This document shows, one piece after another, positions 8,023 through 16,845 of a stretch of DNA of 29,159 nt. The first letter of the stretch is position 1. Every line of letters starts with the position of its first letter. Both the position numbers and the translations under genes were made by a program. Source of the stretch: JBNKFQ01 sp050289385 (GTDB taxonomy: Bacteria > Pseudomonadota > Gammaproteobacteria > Pseudomonadales > Porticoccaceae); contig JBNKFQ010000050.1 in the NCBI GenBank assembly GCA_050289385.1, forward strand, positions 1 through 29,159. Direction: 5' to 3'. The notes below the pieces were generated by a model that saw only the letters and a program-made list of their open reading frames with translations, searched no databases and was not told the DNA's origin.

Positions 8023-9093
8023 TCAATTTTGTGGCAGTTCCCCTGCTTTTCGCCAATCACTGTACCAGTCGTACTGAGACAGTGCGGGCAAAAGGCGCGA
8101 CTGAGCCCACTCAGCAAACGCATGCAAATCATCGTAGCGCTCAGCTACTTCAAATGTGTAGCGCAGCACCAGAGGCAAGTCACCAAGGTAACGTGCCTTG
8201 CCATCACGCAACCAAAGTCTGGCGAAAATGCCGAGAACCTTGATGTGGCGCTGCAGCCCCATCAGGTCAAACCAGCGCAAAAAACGGTTATCATCCACGT
8301 CGATCAAGATGCCTGCCTTGCGCAACCTGGCAGCATAAGCCAGAGCTCGCTTGTTCACCCACTCTGCAGGCCAACGCTGGTAACAATCCTTTAACAGAGA
8401 CACCAGGTCGTATGTCACTGCCCCGGTTACGCCATCCTGAAAGTCTAGCACGCCCACGCCCATATCTGGCAACACCATCAGATTGCGACTGTGAAAGTCC
8501 CGGTGTACAACAACTTGTGGTTGTTGCAGAGCGTTTTCTGTCAGCAGGGCAAAGGTGTCTTGCAGCAAATCCCGTTCTTCACTGCGCAAGCCCAGATTGA
8601 GCAGGCCACCGACAAACCATTCCGGAAACAGGGCCATCTCTCGTTGTAAATTCACCTCATCGTAAGCGGGGAATATATCGGGATCGCCGGGAAGTTGCTG
8701 AATGCGCAGCAAGGTTTGCTCTGCTGCGTCATACAATGACTCGACACCATCATCCAAGAGAGAACCGAAGTGGCGTATGTAAAGATCATCACCAAAGTCT
8801 TCAATCAACATGAAGCCACTGCGGTAATCCACCGCATACACCCTTGGCGCATGCACCCCACCCAGCTGCATTGCCAAAGCCTTGCTGACAAAGGCCGGAT
8901 TATTTTCACTGGTGGGTGGCGCATATACCGCCATAAGTGATGGTGAAGTGTTCAATCGAAAGTAGCAGCGAAATCCGGCATCACCTTCCAGCGGTTCCAA
9001 ATGAAGCCTGGCAGGCATTGTTACCGTGACCGGAAGATAGTCTTCCACCCACTGTCGCAAGCGCTCTGTTTCCGGGATACATACGTCCGGCAT
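8023..9093 (-). CDS. amgK: Anomeric MurNAc/GlcNAc kinase AmgK (aminoglycoside-phosphotransferase fold)
   Basis: This 356-residue kinase has the APH/choline-kinase fold. The catalytic loop is HRDFHSRN (197-204), the metal-binding motif is DFQD (217-220), and MLIEDFGDD (95-103) is the hinge region. It is followed by GAVTYDLVSLLKDCYQRWP, typical of AmgK-like proteins. AmgK phosphorylates the C1 hydroxyl of MurNAc (and GlcNAc) in the cytoplasm and passes MurNAc-1-P to MurU, encoded 64 nt downstream. Divergent placement against lptD is the arrangement seen in pseudomonads and relatives. A possible -10 (TTAGAAT, plus coordinates about 9121-9127) lies upstream, but no good -35 is seen. Confidence 0.92.
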   Translation of the reverse strand: MPDVCIPETERLRQWVEDYLPVTVTMPARLHLEPLEGDAGFRCYFRLNTSPSLMAVYAPPTSENNPAFVSKALAMQLGGVHAPRVYAVDYRSGFMLIEDFGDDLYIRHFGSLLDDGVESLYDAAEQTLLRIQQLPGDPDIFPAYDEVNLQREMALFPEWFVGGLLNLGLRSEERDLLQDTFALLTENALQQPQVVVHRDFHSRNLMVLPDMGVGVLDFQDGVTGAVTYDLVSLLKDCYQRWPAEWVNKRALAYAARLRKAGILIDVDDNRFLRWFDLMGLQRHIKVLGIFARLWLRDGKARYLGDLPLVLRYTFEVAERYDDLHAFAEWAQSRLLPALSQYDWYSDWRKAGELPQN

Positions 9094-9148
9094 AAACCCC
9101 GCCCCCTGGAGAAAGCTATCGATTCTAACCGAAACCGGAAAGCGAAGC

Positions 9149-9176
9149 TCGAAAGTTGCGAGACTTGCGCTACAAT
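9149..9176 (+). promoter_or_regulatory. Weak sigma-70 promoter candidate for the lptD operon
   Basis: TCGAAA (9149-9154) and TACAAT (9171-9176) are 16 bases apart in the divergent amgK/lptD gap. The -10 is good and the -35 matches only four of six. It would give a leader of about 170 nt. No sigma-E-type site was recognised. Confidence 0.3.
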
Positions 9177-9258
9177 GCCGGTTTTGGTTTGGGGCAATCC
9201 CCGACCACCGGGCGGTTTACGGGGCACATTTTCCCGCGACTGTCACTATTCGGTGGCC

Positions 9259-9294
9259 AATGCCGGAATCTCTACCTCCGGCAAAGCCGGCATT
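9259..9294 (+). repeat. Inverted repeat in the lptD leader
   Basis: AATGCCGG (9259-9266) and CCGGCATT (9287-9294) form a perfect 8-bp stem with a 20-base loop, about 60 nt before the lptD start. No T-run follows, so it is not an intrinsic terminator. It could be a leader hairpin or a protein site; function unknown. Confidence 0.4.
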
Positions 9295-9353
9295 GAGACA
9301 CCGTAAAACTGGATTCGTAACCAGGCGCCGCTGGCTGCCGGACTTTAAAGTAG

Positions 9354-12149
9354 ATGGTATTGAAAACAATAAATAACTCTCGCACGCCAATATACCGCGC
9401 GCTAAAACGGTATCAGCTAAGCCTGATTATCACGGCCGGCCTGGTGACTCAGGCAATGGCTGATTCACCACAGCACTCCGGTTGGGAGTGTCGCCCGGAC
9501 AAGGAAGGCAAAGACTGGAAATGCATCGAGAAGCAGGTTGCAGGCCGTCAGCATCAACGCCCCCAACATATGGCTGCTACCATTGCTGCCTCTGCCGCTG
9601 AAGTAGCCGAAAAAGAGAACAAGGGCATGACCCCGGCCCGCAACCTCGACTGGGTGGACGCTTCGGTTATGACCGAAGCCGAGAAAAAACGCATAGTAAG
9701 CACTTGTTGCGGTGCCTACATTCCTCCCTTGCGGGACAGCGAGGGTAGTGATCAGGACCCGGCTCTGGCTGCAGTTGACATTAATGCTAACACCACAAAA
9801 ACCCTGGGTAATATTGCCACTCTGACCGGGGATGTGAGAGTGGAACAAGGCTACCGCCGGCTGCGCAGCAACAGCGCTGTGGTCGATCAAAAGGCTCGCA
9901 CCGCCGACCTGGAAGGCAATGTACAACTGCGCGAACCCAATTTGCTTCTGCTTGGCCAGCGGGCTCATGTAGATGCCGACAGCAAGGCCGCAGAAATTGA
10001 TGACGCCACGTTTGTATTTCACGACAAGAACATTCGCGGCTCAGCCACCCGGCTGAAGCGCACACCGGACAATCATTTCATTATTACCGAAGCGACGTAC
10101 ACCAGTTGCCCACCGGACAGCAATGCCTGGCAACTGGTTGCGTCAAAGGTGGACATTGACGGCGACACAGACTCTGCCACCGCCCGCAATGTTCGGGTGC
10201 ATGTCAAGGACGTTCCCATACTTTATATTCCCTGGATGCAGTTCCCCCTGGGTAATACGCGCAAGAGCGGCTTACTTTACCCTCACATCGAGGTCGGTGA
10301 GGAAAATGGCCTGGACGTTGCCGTGCCCTGGTATCTGAACCTTGCACCCAACTACGATGCCACCCTGACACCGCGTTACATTGCACAGCGCGGCGCCATG
10401 CTTGGCGTAGAGTTGCGCCACATGTCCAGCTGGAGCCATACCGTGCTGGATACCGCCTACCTGTCAAACGACAATGGCGGCAACGAAGACAATGTCACTG
10501 TCGACCCCGAAACCGGACTGCAACCCCTGGAAGGCGATAACCGCTGGCTGGTAGATTTGAAACATCGAGGTCATATCGGCCGGTTTTACACCGGCGTTGA
10601 CTATACTCAGGTCAGTGATAGTCTTTACTTCCGACATTTCGATAACTCCACTCTGGAGGTCAATAGCCGAACCCATTTGCTGCAACGTGCCAAAGCCGGT
10701 TACTCCCTGGATCACTGGAATATCGAGCTGCGAGCAGATCGGTACCAGACAATCTTCGAGAAGTTTGACGAAGTTGATGAAAACAACCAGCCAATCAGAA
10801 AAGTGGTGAAGCCATACAAGCAATTGCCACGACTCGATATTGACGGGCGCTATGATTTGCTGGACGGACTGGTCCTGACTCTGGATAACCACATTGTAAA
10901 CTTTGACCACAGTGATAGCGAAATCATTGACACCGGCGCGGATTTTAGCCGGGATGTGAAAGGCACCTTTATAACAGGTCGCCGCGCCCGTCTCGACTGG
11001 GGCCTGCAATGGGATCAACAATGGGCCTGGGGCTTTGTAACACCGGGCATCAAAGCCAGGCATATCAGTTACCAACTCGACGATGCGGTGGATATCGCTG
11101 CAACATTTGGCCCCGGCAGCAAGAGCCCATCAATTACCGCCCCGTTGGCTTATATCGACAGTGGTCTGTTCTTCGAACGAGACACCACACTGTTTTCAGG
11201 CTTTACCCAGACTTTTGAACCCCGCTTGCGATTGCTTTACTCCAGATATGAAGATCAAGGTGAACTGCCCGATTTCGACACCTCAGAATTGACCTTCAGC
11301 TACAGTTCACTGTGGCGCGATGACCGTTTTGGCGGTGGCGATCGCATTGGTGACACTCGACAAGCCAGCATTGGTTTGACAACCAGACTGCTGGATGACC
11401 TCTCCGGCACCGAAAGGCTGCGCCTCAGTATTGGTCAAATTTTCTATTTTGAAGATCGCAAGGTCAGCCTTAATCCAATGCTGACCCCGAGCGTCATCGA
11501 CAATCCGCTACTGCTCGACAGCAACGGCAATGGCATGGTTGATGAAAACGACAACGGTGTTACCGAACGCACTCTGAGCGAGCTCGCAGGCCTTACCGGC
11601 AACAGATCGCCGATTGCCGCCGACCTGACCATGCGCATGGGCAATAACCTGCAACTGGTCACCGATGCGATCTGGGACACGGTCGAGTCTCGTGTCGACA
11701 AGGGCAGCTTTGCCCTGCGTTACAACAACGGACAAAATACCATCGTTAACCTGGGGTATCGCTTTACCCGCAGAACAGCCCGGCCAAACCCGGACCCCAC
11801 CAATCCCCAGCCGTTTCTCGAGCAGGATATTGACCAGAGTGATATCTCTGCCATTCTGCCACTGTTCGGTGATCTGAGCCTTATTGCACGCTGGAACTAC
11901 GATCTCACCAACCAGAGGGATCTTGAAACCTTTGCCGGGGTCGAATACAACAGTTGCTGCTGGCGTGCCAGCCTGGTGGCACGTCGCTGGATAGACCGCG
12001 ACGACCTGCGCTTTTTGCCGGAAGAATCGCTACAGGAAGACGATGGCGTGTTTTTTCAGATACAGTTCAAGGGATTGGCTGGCACCAGCAATAAAGTAGA
12101 CAGTATCCTGAGTGATGGTATTTACGGCTATAAGCCTGCAAAGAACTGA
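9354..12149 (+). CDS. lptD: LPS-assembly outer-membrane protein LptD
   Basis: This 931-residue protein completes lipopolysaccharide transport by inserting LPS into the outer leaflet together with LptE. The signal peptide ends near AMA-DSP (residue 36). Residues about 140-260 form the OstA-type periplasmic beta-jellyroll (NTTKTLGNIATLTGDVRVEQ). The remainder is the LptD beta-barrel. Cysteines usable for the essential inter-domain disulfides are present: C46 and C57, C118-C119, C252 (YTSC) and the C868-C869 pair (YNSCC). The extra WEC/WKC and CCGAY motifs near the N-terminus are typical of the longer Pseudomonas-like LptD rather than the shorter E. coli form. ATG 9354 has a poor ribosome site. 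It is the first gene of the run lptD-surA-pdxA-rsmA-apaG-apaH. Confidence 0.97.
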   Translation: MVLKTINNSRTPIYRALKRYQLSLIITAGLVTQAMADSPQHSGWECRPDKEGKDWKCIEKQVAGRQHQRPQHMAATIAASAAEVAEKENKGMTPARNLDWVDASVMTEAEKKRIVSTCCGAYIPPLRDSEGSDQDPALAAVDINANTTKTLGNIATLTGDVRVEQGYRRLRSNSAVVDQKARTADLEGNVQLREPNLLLLGQRAHVDADSKAAEIDDATFVFHDKNIRGSATRLKRTPDNHFIITEATYTSCPPDSNAWQLVASKVDIDGDTDSATARNVRVHVKDVPILYIPWMQFPLGNTRKSGLLYPHIEVGEENGLDVAVPWYLNLAPNYDATLTPRYIAQRGAMLGVELRHMSSWSHTVLDTAYLSNDNGGNEDNVTVDPETGLQPLEGDNRWLVDLKHRGHIGRFYTGVDYTQVSDSLYFRHFDNSTLEVNSRTHLLQRAKAGYSLDHWNIELRADRYQTIFEKFDEVDENNQPIRKVVKPYKQLPRLDIDGRYDLLDGLVLTLDNHIVNFDHSDSEIIDTGADFSRDVKGTFITGRRARLDWGLQWDQQWAWGFVTPGIKARHISYQLDDAVDIAATFGPGSKSPSITAPLAYIDSGLFFERDTTLFSGFTQTFEPRLRLLYSRYEDQGELPDFDTSELTFSYSSLWRDDRFGGGDRIGDTRQASIGLTTRLLDDLSGTERLRLSIGQIFYFEDRKVSLNPMLTPSVIDNPLLLDSNGNGMVDENDNGVTERTLSELAGLTGNRSPIAADLTMRMGNNLQLVTDAIWDTVESRVDKGSFALRYNNGQNTIVNLGYRFTRRTARPNPDPTNPQPFLEQDIDQSDISAILPLFGDLSLIARWNYDLTNQRDLETFAGVEYNSCCWRASLVARRWIDRDDLRFLPEESLQEDDGVFFQIQFKGLAGTSNKVDSILSDGIYGYKPAKN

Positions 12150-12176
12150 GAGCAAAAGAACCGAGAGCAATAGATT

Positions 12177-13496
12177 ATGAAAGTATTTGACATAAAAACG
12201 ATCGGCACCTGGTTGAGCATTGTTGTCCTGACGCTGATCACCCGTGTCGCCAGCGCGGAAGAAGTCCTGCTGGATCGGGTTGTCGCCATTGTCGACGACG
12301 ACGTAATTATGCAAACAGAGCTCAATGCGCGCCTGAAGTTTGTCTACCAGCGCATACAGGAAAGCGGCACCCAGGCTCCTCCGCGCGACCAGATTATTCC
12401 CCAGATCCTGGAACAGTTGGTATTGGAGCGATTGCAACTCAATCTGGGCGAGCGCAACGGTATTCGCATTCCCGACACCCAGATTAACCAGGCCCTGCAA
12501 CAGGTTGCGCAAGGCCAGGGAAAGTCTTTTGACCAGTTTGTCGAGGAAGCCCATCAAACCGGCACCAGCCTTACCGACTTGCGCCAGAGGCTGCGCGACG
12601 AAATGATCATAAATCAGGTGCAGGAAGGCGCGGTAAAACGCAATATTCGCATCAGCCCGCAGGAAATCGACAACTTTCTCAACTCGGAAGAGGGGCAGTT
12701 TTGGAAATCGCCAGAGCTTGACCTCGGGCACATCCAACTGTCGCTTTCGGCTGGTGCCTCCAAAGAGCGTGTTGCCCAGGTTAAAGAACAAATCGATGAA
12801 ATTTACCAGCAACTGAAAGACGGTGCAGACTTTCGCCAGATGGCTATTACCAAGTCGGCTGGCCAGAATGCCTTGCAGGGTGGCAATCTCGGTTGGCGTC
12901 GTGCGGTGCAGTTACCAGTTGAGCTCTCCGCGGCTGTGCGCGACCTCAAGCCCGGAGAACTGACGCCTCCGGTTCGCACCGACGCAGGCTTTCACATATT
13001 AAAAGCATACGGGCGTCGCGGCGGTGAACAGGAGGTGATGGTCAAACAATATAAGGTGCGTCACATTCTGCTAAGGGTAAATGAAATTCGCGACGACGAG
13101 GCCACCTTCAATCAGTTGGAAGAACTGCGCGCACGCGTTCAAAACGGTGAAGATTTTGCCGTGTTGGCCAAAGAGTTTTCCCAGGATATCGGTTCTGCCC
13201 TGGGGGGCGGTGACCTCGGGTGGTCGCTGCCCGGCCAGTTTGTGCCCGAATTTGAACAAATGATGAAATCAGTAGAGGTGAACGAGGTCAGCCACCCGTT
13301 CCGTTCACAGTTCGGCTGGCACATGCTGCAAGTCACAGACACTCGGGAACAGGATTTTAGCGGTGAAGTCATGCGCAATCAGGCTGCGGAAATCCTGCGC
13401 AATCGCAAATTTGAACAGGAGCTTGAAATCTGGCTGCGCGAACAGCGCGAAAGGACCTTTGTTGAATTCAAGGTGGGAGGGGAGACAGCTTCATAA
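12177..13496 (+). CDS. surA: Periplasmic chaperone / peptidyl-prolyl isomerase SurA
   Basis: The 439-residue precursor has a signal peptide cut after ASA (residue 27). The N-terminal chaperone domain (LLDRVVAIVDDDVIMQTELN) is followed by two parvulin domains at about 180-280 and 290-390. The first has GGNLGWRRAVQLP, the second HILLRVNEIRDDE and GGGDLGWSLPGQFVPEF. A C-terminal helix returns to the chaperone core. SurA escorts outer-membrane barrels, including LptD, to the BAM complex, so its place 27 nt downstream of lptD makes functional sense. The next gene, pdxA, is 174 nt away, a wider gap than usual in this operon because a repeat element fills it. Confidence 0.97.
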   Translation: MKVFDIKTIGTWLSIVVLTLITRVASAEEVLLDRVVAIVDDDVIMQTELNARLKFVYQRIQESGTQAPPRDQIIPQILEQLVLERLQLNLGERNGIRIPDTQINQALQQVAQGQGKSFDQFVEEAHQTGTSLTDLRQRLRDEMIINQVQEGAVKRNIRISPQEIDNFLNSEEGQFWKSPELDLGHIQLSLSAGASKERVAQVKEQIDEIYQQLKDGADFRQMAITKSAGQNALQGGNLGWRRAVQLPVELSAAVRDLKPGELTPPVRTDAGFHILKAYGRRGGEQEVMVKQYKVRHILLRVNEIRDDEATFNQLEELRARVQNGEDFAVLAKEFSQDIGSALGGGDLGWSLPGQFVPEFEQMMKSVEVNEVSHPFRSQFGWHMLQVTDTREQDFSGEVMRNQAAEILRNRKFEQELEIWLREQRERTFVEFKVGGETAS

Positions 13497-13548
13497 TTGG
13501 GGTTGTCGAAAAGCACGGGTGTGCAGGTTGGTTTGGGCAGAGATTATG

Positions 13549-13668
13549 TTTGAGTCGGAAGTCGGATGTCGAAAGTCGGAAGTAAAAGACAAACTTCAAA
13601 CACCGCCGAGCGCAGCGATGGTGCGAATTCTTGACTTCCAACGTCCAACTTCCAACTTCCGACTCAAA
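13549..13668. repeat. Long inverted repeat with heptad GTCGGAA-like units before pdxA
   Basis: TTTGAGTCGGAAGT (13549-13562) is the perfect reverse complement of the sequence at 13655-13668. Both arms continue inward as imperfect tandem heptads, GTCGGAA/GTCGGAT/GTCGAAA on the left and the complement of GTTGGAA/GTTGGAC on the right, so the palindrome extends to about 35 bp per arm. The middle contains CCGAGCGCAGCGA. The right arm ends two bases before the pdxA ATG. The architecture resembles dispersed REP-like or miniature palindromic elements; copies elsewhere in the genome would prove that. Confidence 0.65.
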
Positions 13669-13670
13669 AA

Positions 13671-14684
13671 ATGACCTTGCGCCTCGCACTCACCCCCGGC
13701 GAACCCGCTGGCATCGGCCCCGACCTTGCAGTGATGCTGGCACAGAAAGGCTCGGAGCACGAAATCGTCGCCTTTGCTGACCCCAACCTTCTTGAACAAC
13801 GGGCGCAGATGCTTGGCCTGCCACTTTCTCTGCGCCCGGCTGGAAAAATTTCAGAGCCACTAGCACCCGGCGAACTGGCGATACATCCGTTGCCGCTGGC
13901 GGCAACGGCGGCACCAGGCAAACTCGACACACGCAATGCTGGCTATGTACTGAGCTGCCTGCGTCAGGCTACTGAACTCTGCCAGCAAGGTAATTGCCAA
14001 GCACTGGTTACCGGTCCTGTGCACAAAGGTATTATCAACGAGTCTGGCACCGCCTTTTCCGGCCACACCGAATTCCTGGCGAATATCACCGGCACACCGA
14101 GAGTGGTCATGATGCTGGCTGCAGATGGTCTGCGAGTGGCCTTGGCCACCACGCATTTACCGCTCAGGGATGTGCCCGGGGCAATTACACCAACGCTGTT
14201 GCGTGAAGTCATCGGTATTCTGCACACAGATCTGCAACGCAAATTTGCAATAGCTGCACCACGCATTCTGGTGTGCGGGCTGAACCCTCATGCCGGTGAG
14301 GACGGCCACCTCGGCCGTGAAGAACTGGACATTATCAACCCGGTGCTGGATGAAATGCGCACGCAAGGGATCGATTTGCAGGGCCCGCTGCCAGCCGACA
14401 CGTTATTTACACAAAAATACCTGGAGCACGCAGACGCCGTGCTGGCCATGTACCACGATCAGGGGTTGCCGGTACTCAAGCACACGGGGTTTGGCGCAGC
14501 CGTCAATATTACATTGGGTTTGCCAATTATCCGCACATCTGTCGATCACGGCACGGCGCTTGATCTCGCCGGTTCGGGCAAAGTCGATTGCGGCAGCTTG
14601 CAAGCGGCATTACACTGCGCGGCTGATCTGGCCAGTGTACAAAGCGCCAACAAAAGCGCCAGCAAAGGAGGCAAGCTTGGCTGA
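13671..14684 (+). CDS. pdxA: 4-hydroxythreonine-4-phosphate dehydrogenase PdxA
   Basis: This 337-residue enzyme of pyridoxal 5'-phosphate synthesis uses NAD to oxidise 4-phosphohydroxy-L-threonine. The N-terminus MTLRLALTPGEPAGIGPDL is the standard family start, which fixes ATG 13671. Metal-binding histidines lie in TTHLPLRDVP, GLNPHAGEDGHLG and YHDQGLPVLK. TGPVHKGIINESG and FSGHTEFLA are conserved substrate-site motifs. Unusually, the ATG directly follows the palindromic repeat and has no Shine-Dalgarno: only CGACTCAAAAA precedes it. Translation may therefore depend on an A-rich leader or be affected by the hairpin. The end overlaps the rsmA start by 8 bp. Confidence 0.96.
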   Translation: MTLRLALTPGEPAGIGPDLAVMLAQKGSEHEIVAFADPNLLEQRAQMLGLPLSLRPAGKISEPLAPGELAIHPLPLAATAAPGKLDTRNAGYVLSCLRQATELCQQGNCQALVTGPVHKGIINESGTAFSGHTEFLANITGTPRVVMMLAADGLRVALATTHLPLRDVPGAITPTLLREVIGILHTDLQRKFAIAAPRILVCGLNPHAGEDGHLGREELDIINPVLDEMRTQGIDLQGPLPADTLFTQKYLEHADAVLAMYHDQGLPVLKHTGFGAAVNITLGLPIIRTSVDHGTALDLAGSGKVDCGSLQAALHCAADLASVQSANKSASKGGKLG

Positions 14685-15558
14685 GTCGCGCCCAACATTT
14701 CATTCCACCAATTCAACGCTCAACCCCACCCATCGTGCTCGCAAGCGCTTTGGTCAAAACTTTTTGGTGGACGACCACATCATCGGCCAGATTGTTGACG
14801 CCATTCAACCGACCCCTGAAGACACGATTGTCGAAATTGGGCCAGGCCAGGGCGCATTAACCGGTTTATTGCTGGCAAATTGCCCGGACCTGCAAGTCCT
14901 GGAGCTTGATCGAGACCTGGTAGCATTGCTGCAAGACAAGTTCAGAGGACACCCTGGCTTGCGGATCCATCAGGGCGATGCCCTGAAAACCGATTTTGAA
15001 CAGTTTCGTCAAAATGGCCAGCCTTTGCGTATTGTCGGCAACCTGCCATACAATATTTCCACTCCCCTGATTTTTCATCTGCTGGAATTCATCTCGAAGA
15101 ACCGCGCTCAACACAGCGCCAACACCGCCGCAAAAGGTGGCTACGCAGTTCGGGACATGCACTTTATGCTGCAAAAAGAGGTGGTGGATCGGCTGGCTGC
15201 CTCGCCGGGGCAAAAAAATTACGGCAGGCTCAGTGTGATGGTTCAGTACCATTGCCAGGTGCAGGCCCTGATAGCGGTGCCACCACACGCGTTTCAACCG
15301 GCGCCGAAAGTGGACTCTGCCGTGGTGCGCCTGGTGCCCTATGAACAGCCACCATTTGCTGCAACCAATATCACTCTGCTACGCCAACTGGTGAGCGCCT
15401 GTTTTCAACAACGCCGCAAAACCCTGCGCAACACCTTGAAAAATCTTGTTGACCCGGAGCAACTGAAGCAGTTGAAAACTGACTTGAGTGTGCGGCCGGA
15501 AACATTGAGTGTTGCTGATTTTGTGCATTTAAGTAATCTATTGGCCCATGACAACTGA
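14677..15558 (+). CDS. rsmA: 16S rRNA (A1518/A1519) dimethyltransferase RsmA (KsgA)
   Basis: The enzyme dimethylates two adjacent adenines near the 3' end of 16S rRNA late in 30S assembly. The start chosen is TTG 14677, because AAAGGAGG sits 5 nt upstream, inside the end of pdxA, and it gives a 293-residue protein of normal length. The frame stays open upstream inside pdxA, but that part is a shadow. Motifs are RKRFGQNFLVDDHII near residue 25, the SAM-binding VEIGPGQGALTG, and the catalytic NLPYNIS. QRRKTLRNTLKN marks the C-terminal domain. It overlaps pdxA by 8 bp and apaG by 11 bp, so the genes are translationally coupled. Confidence 0.95.
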   Translation: MAESRPTFHSTNSTLNPTHRARKRFGQNFLVDDHIIGQIVDAIQPTPEDTIVEIGPGQGALTGLLLANCPDLQVLELDRDLVALLQDKFRGHPGLRIHQGDALKTDFEQFRQNGQPLRIVGNLPYNISTPLIFHLLEFISKNRAQHSANTAAKGGYAVRDMHFMLQKEVVDRLAASPGQKNYGRLSVMVQYHCQVQALIAVPPHAFQPAPKVDSAVVRLVPYEQPPFAATNITLLRQLVSACFQQRRKTLRNTLKNLVDPEQLKQLKTDLSVRPETLSVADFVHLSNLLAHDN

Positions 15559-15922
15559 GAACCCTGTTTCCGTTTCGGTAGAAACCGAATATCTGCCTTC
15601 CCGGTCACAACCGGCACAAAGCCGCTATGCCTTCGCTTACCATATTACGATTGCCAATCATGGCGACGAAATTGTCCAGCTCATCAGTCGCCACTGGCAG
15701 ATTACCGACGGCAATAATCAACTGCAGGAAGTTATGGGAGAAGGTGTGGTTGGCGAGCAACCCGAAATCGCCCCCGGCAGCAGCTACAACTACAGTAGTG
15801 GCGTATTGCTGGAAACCCCGGTGGGAACCATGGAAGGCAGCTATCAGATGATAAATCCCGGCGGTGAATTTGATGCGCCAATTGCGCCATTTATGCTGTC
15901 CGTGCCAGGAGCCTTGCACTGA
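15548..15922 (+). CDS. apaG: ApaG (DUF525-domain protein)
   Basis: This 124-residue all-beta protein of the ApaG family, with a fibronectin-III-like fold, has the usual length. Conserved stretches are SRYAFAYHITIANHGDEIVQLISRHWQITD (15 residues either side of the central Ile), GEGVVGEQPEIAPGSSYNY and GTMEGSYQM. It is linked to ApaH and to Co/Mg metabolism by genetics in enterics, but its molecular role is not settled. The start overlaps the rsmA end by 11 bp, and its TGA shares bases with the apaH ATG (TGATGG). Confidence 0.95.
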   Translation: MTTENPVSVSVETEYLPSRSQPAQSRYAFAYHITIANHGDEIVQLISRHWQITDGNNQLQEVMGEGVVGEQPEIAPGSSYNYSSGVLLETPVGTMEGSYQMINPGGEFDAPIAPFMLSVPGALH

Positions 15923-16758
15923 TGGCAATATACGTTGTCGGTGATATCCAGGGCTGTCTGCAACCGTTGAAAGAATTGTTGGCGATGGTGGATTTCAGTC
16001 CTTCCAGGGATGAGCTGTGGTCGGTGGGCGATGTTGTCAATCGCGGTCCCAAGTCCCTTGGCACCTTGCGCTTTTTACACAATCTGGGCACATCGTTCCG
16101 CATGACGCTTGGCAACCATGATCTGCATTTACTGGCAGTTGCTGCCGGCGTCAGCAAACTCAGACGACAGGACACACTGCACAAAATCCTGAAGGCAAAA
16201 GACCGCGAGGAACTGCTGGGCTGGTTACAATTGCAGCCACTGTTAATCCGTGATCGAGGCTACGTTGTGGTACATGCTGGGATCCCTCCCAACTGGGACC
16301 TGGATACTGCGGAACGGCTTGCAGCCGAGGTATCCTCTGTATTACAAAATGATGCCACCGAATATTTTAAAAACATGTATGGCAACAAGCCAAACCTGTG
16401 GAGCGACACTCTGGCGGGGCCGGAACGCTGGCGTCTGATCACCAACTATCTGACTCGAATGCGGTTCTGTGACAAAAAAGGCAGGCTGGAACTGCTGACG
16501 ACGGGGCCCGCCGAGCAGAGCCCGCGAGGCTATGCTCCCTGGTTCAGCCACCGCAAACGTTTGACAAAAAATGACAAAATCATTTTTGGGCACTGGGCAG
16601 CGCTGGAAGGCCGCGACTGCGGGCCCAATTTATACCCTCTCGATACCGGTTGTGTTTGGGGTGGTCCTTTACGGTTAATGTGCCTGAGTGATAACCGTTA
16701 CATGGAAACACAAAGCCAGACACAGAAATATGAATGTAAAACCAAACAGGGAAAATAA
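15922..16758 (+). CDS. apaH: Symmetrical diadenosine tetraphosphatase ApaH
   Basis: This 278-residue metallophosphatase hydrolyses Ap4A to two ADP; recent work also gives ApaH an RNA-decapping role for Np4-capped transcripts. The metallophosphoesterase motifs appear in order: GDIQGC (residues 7-12), GDVVNRGP, GNHDLH and VHAGIPP. The C-terminal FGHWAALEG and LDTGCVWGGPL complete the family pattern. The ATG overlaps the apaG stop (TGATGG). It is the last gene of the conserved lptD-to-apaH operon. A GGDEF-EAL gene follows on the same strand 87 nt later. Confidence 0.96.
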   Translation: MAIYVVGDIQGCLQPLKELLAMVDFSPSRDELWSVGDVVNRGPKSLGTLRFLHNLGTSFRMTLGNHDLHLLAVAAGVSKLRRQDTLHKILKAKDREELLGWLQLQPLLIRDRGYVVVHAGIPPNWDLDTAERLAAEVSSVLQNDATEYFKNMYGNKPNLWSDTLAGPERWRLITNYLTRMRFCDKKGRLELLTTGPAEQSPRGYAPWFSHRKRLTKNDKIIFGHWAALEGRDCGPNLYPLDTGCVWGGPLRLMCLSDNRYMETQSQTQKYECKTKQGK

Positions 16759-16845
16759 CGCCGACCGGAGTTGTCTGAAGGAAAGGGATCGGGAACAACC
16801 GCTCCCAAAAACATTCTTTCAAAAAAGTGTGGCCGGAATGGAAGC

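Noticed and set aside
10464..11075. 203-codon minus-strand open frame inside lptD
   Set aside because: Shadow of lptD with no recognisable domain or ribosome site.
12030..12812. 260-codon minus-strand open frame antisense to lptD/surA
   Set aside because: It lies wholly opposite well-conserved surA and the lptD end, and its sequence mirrors the codons of the real genes.
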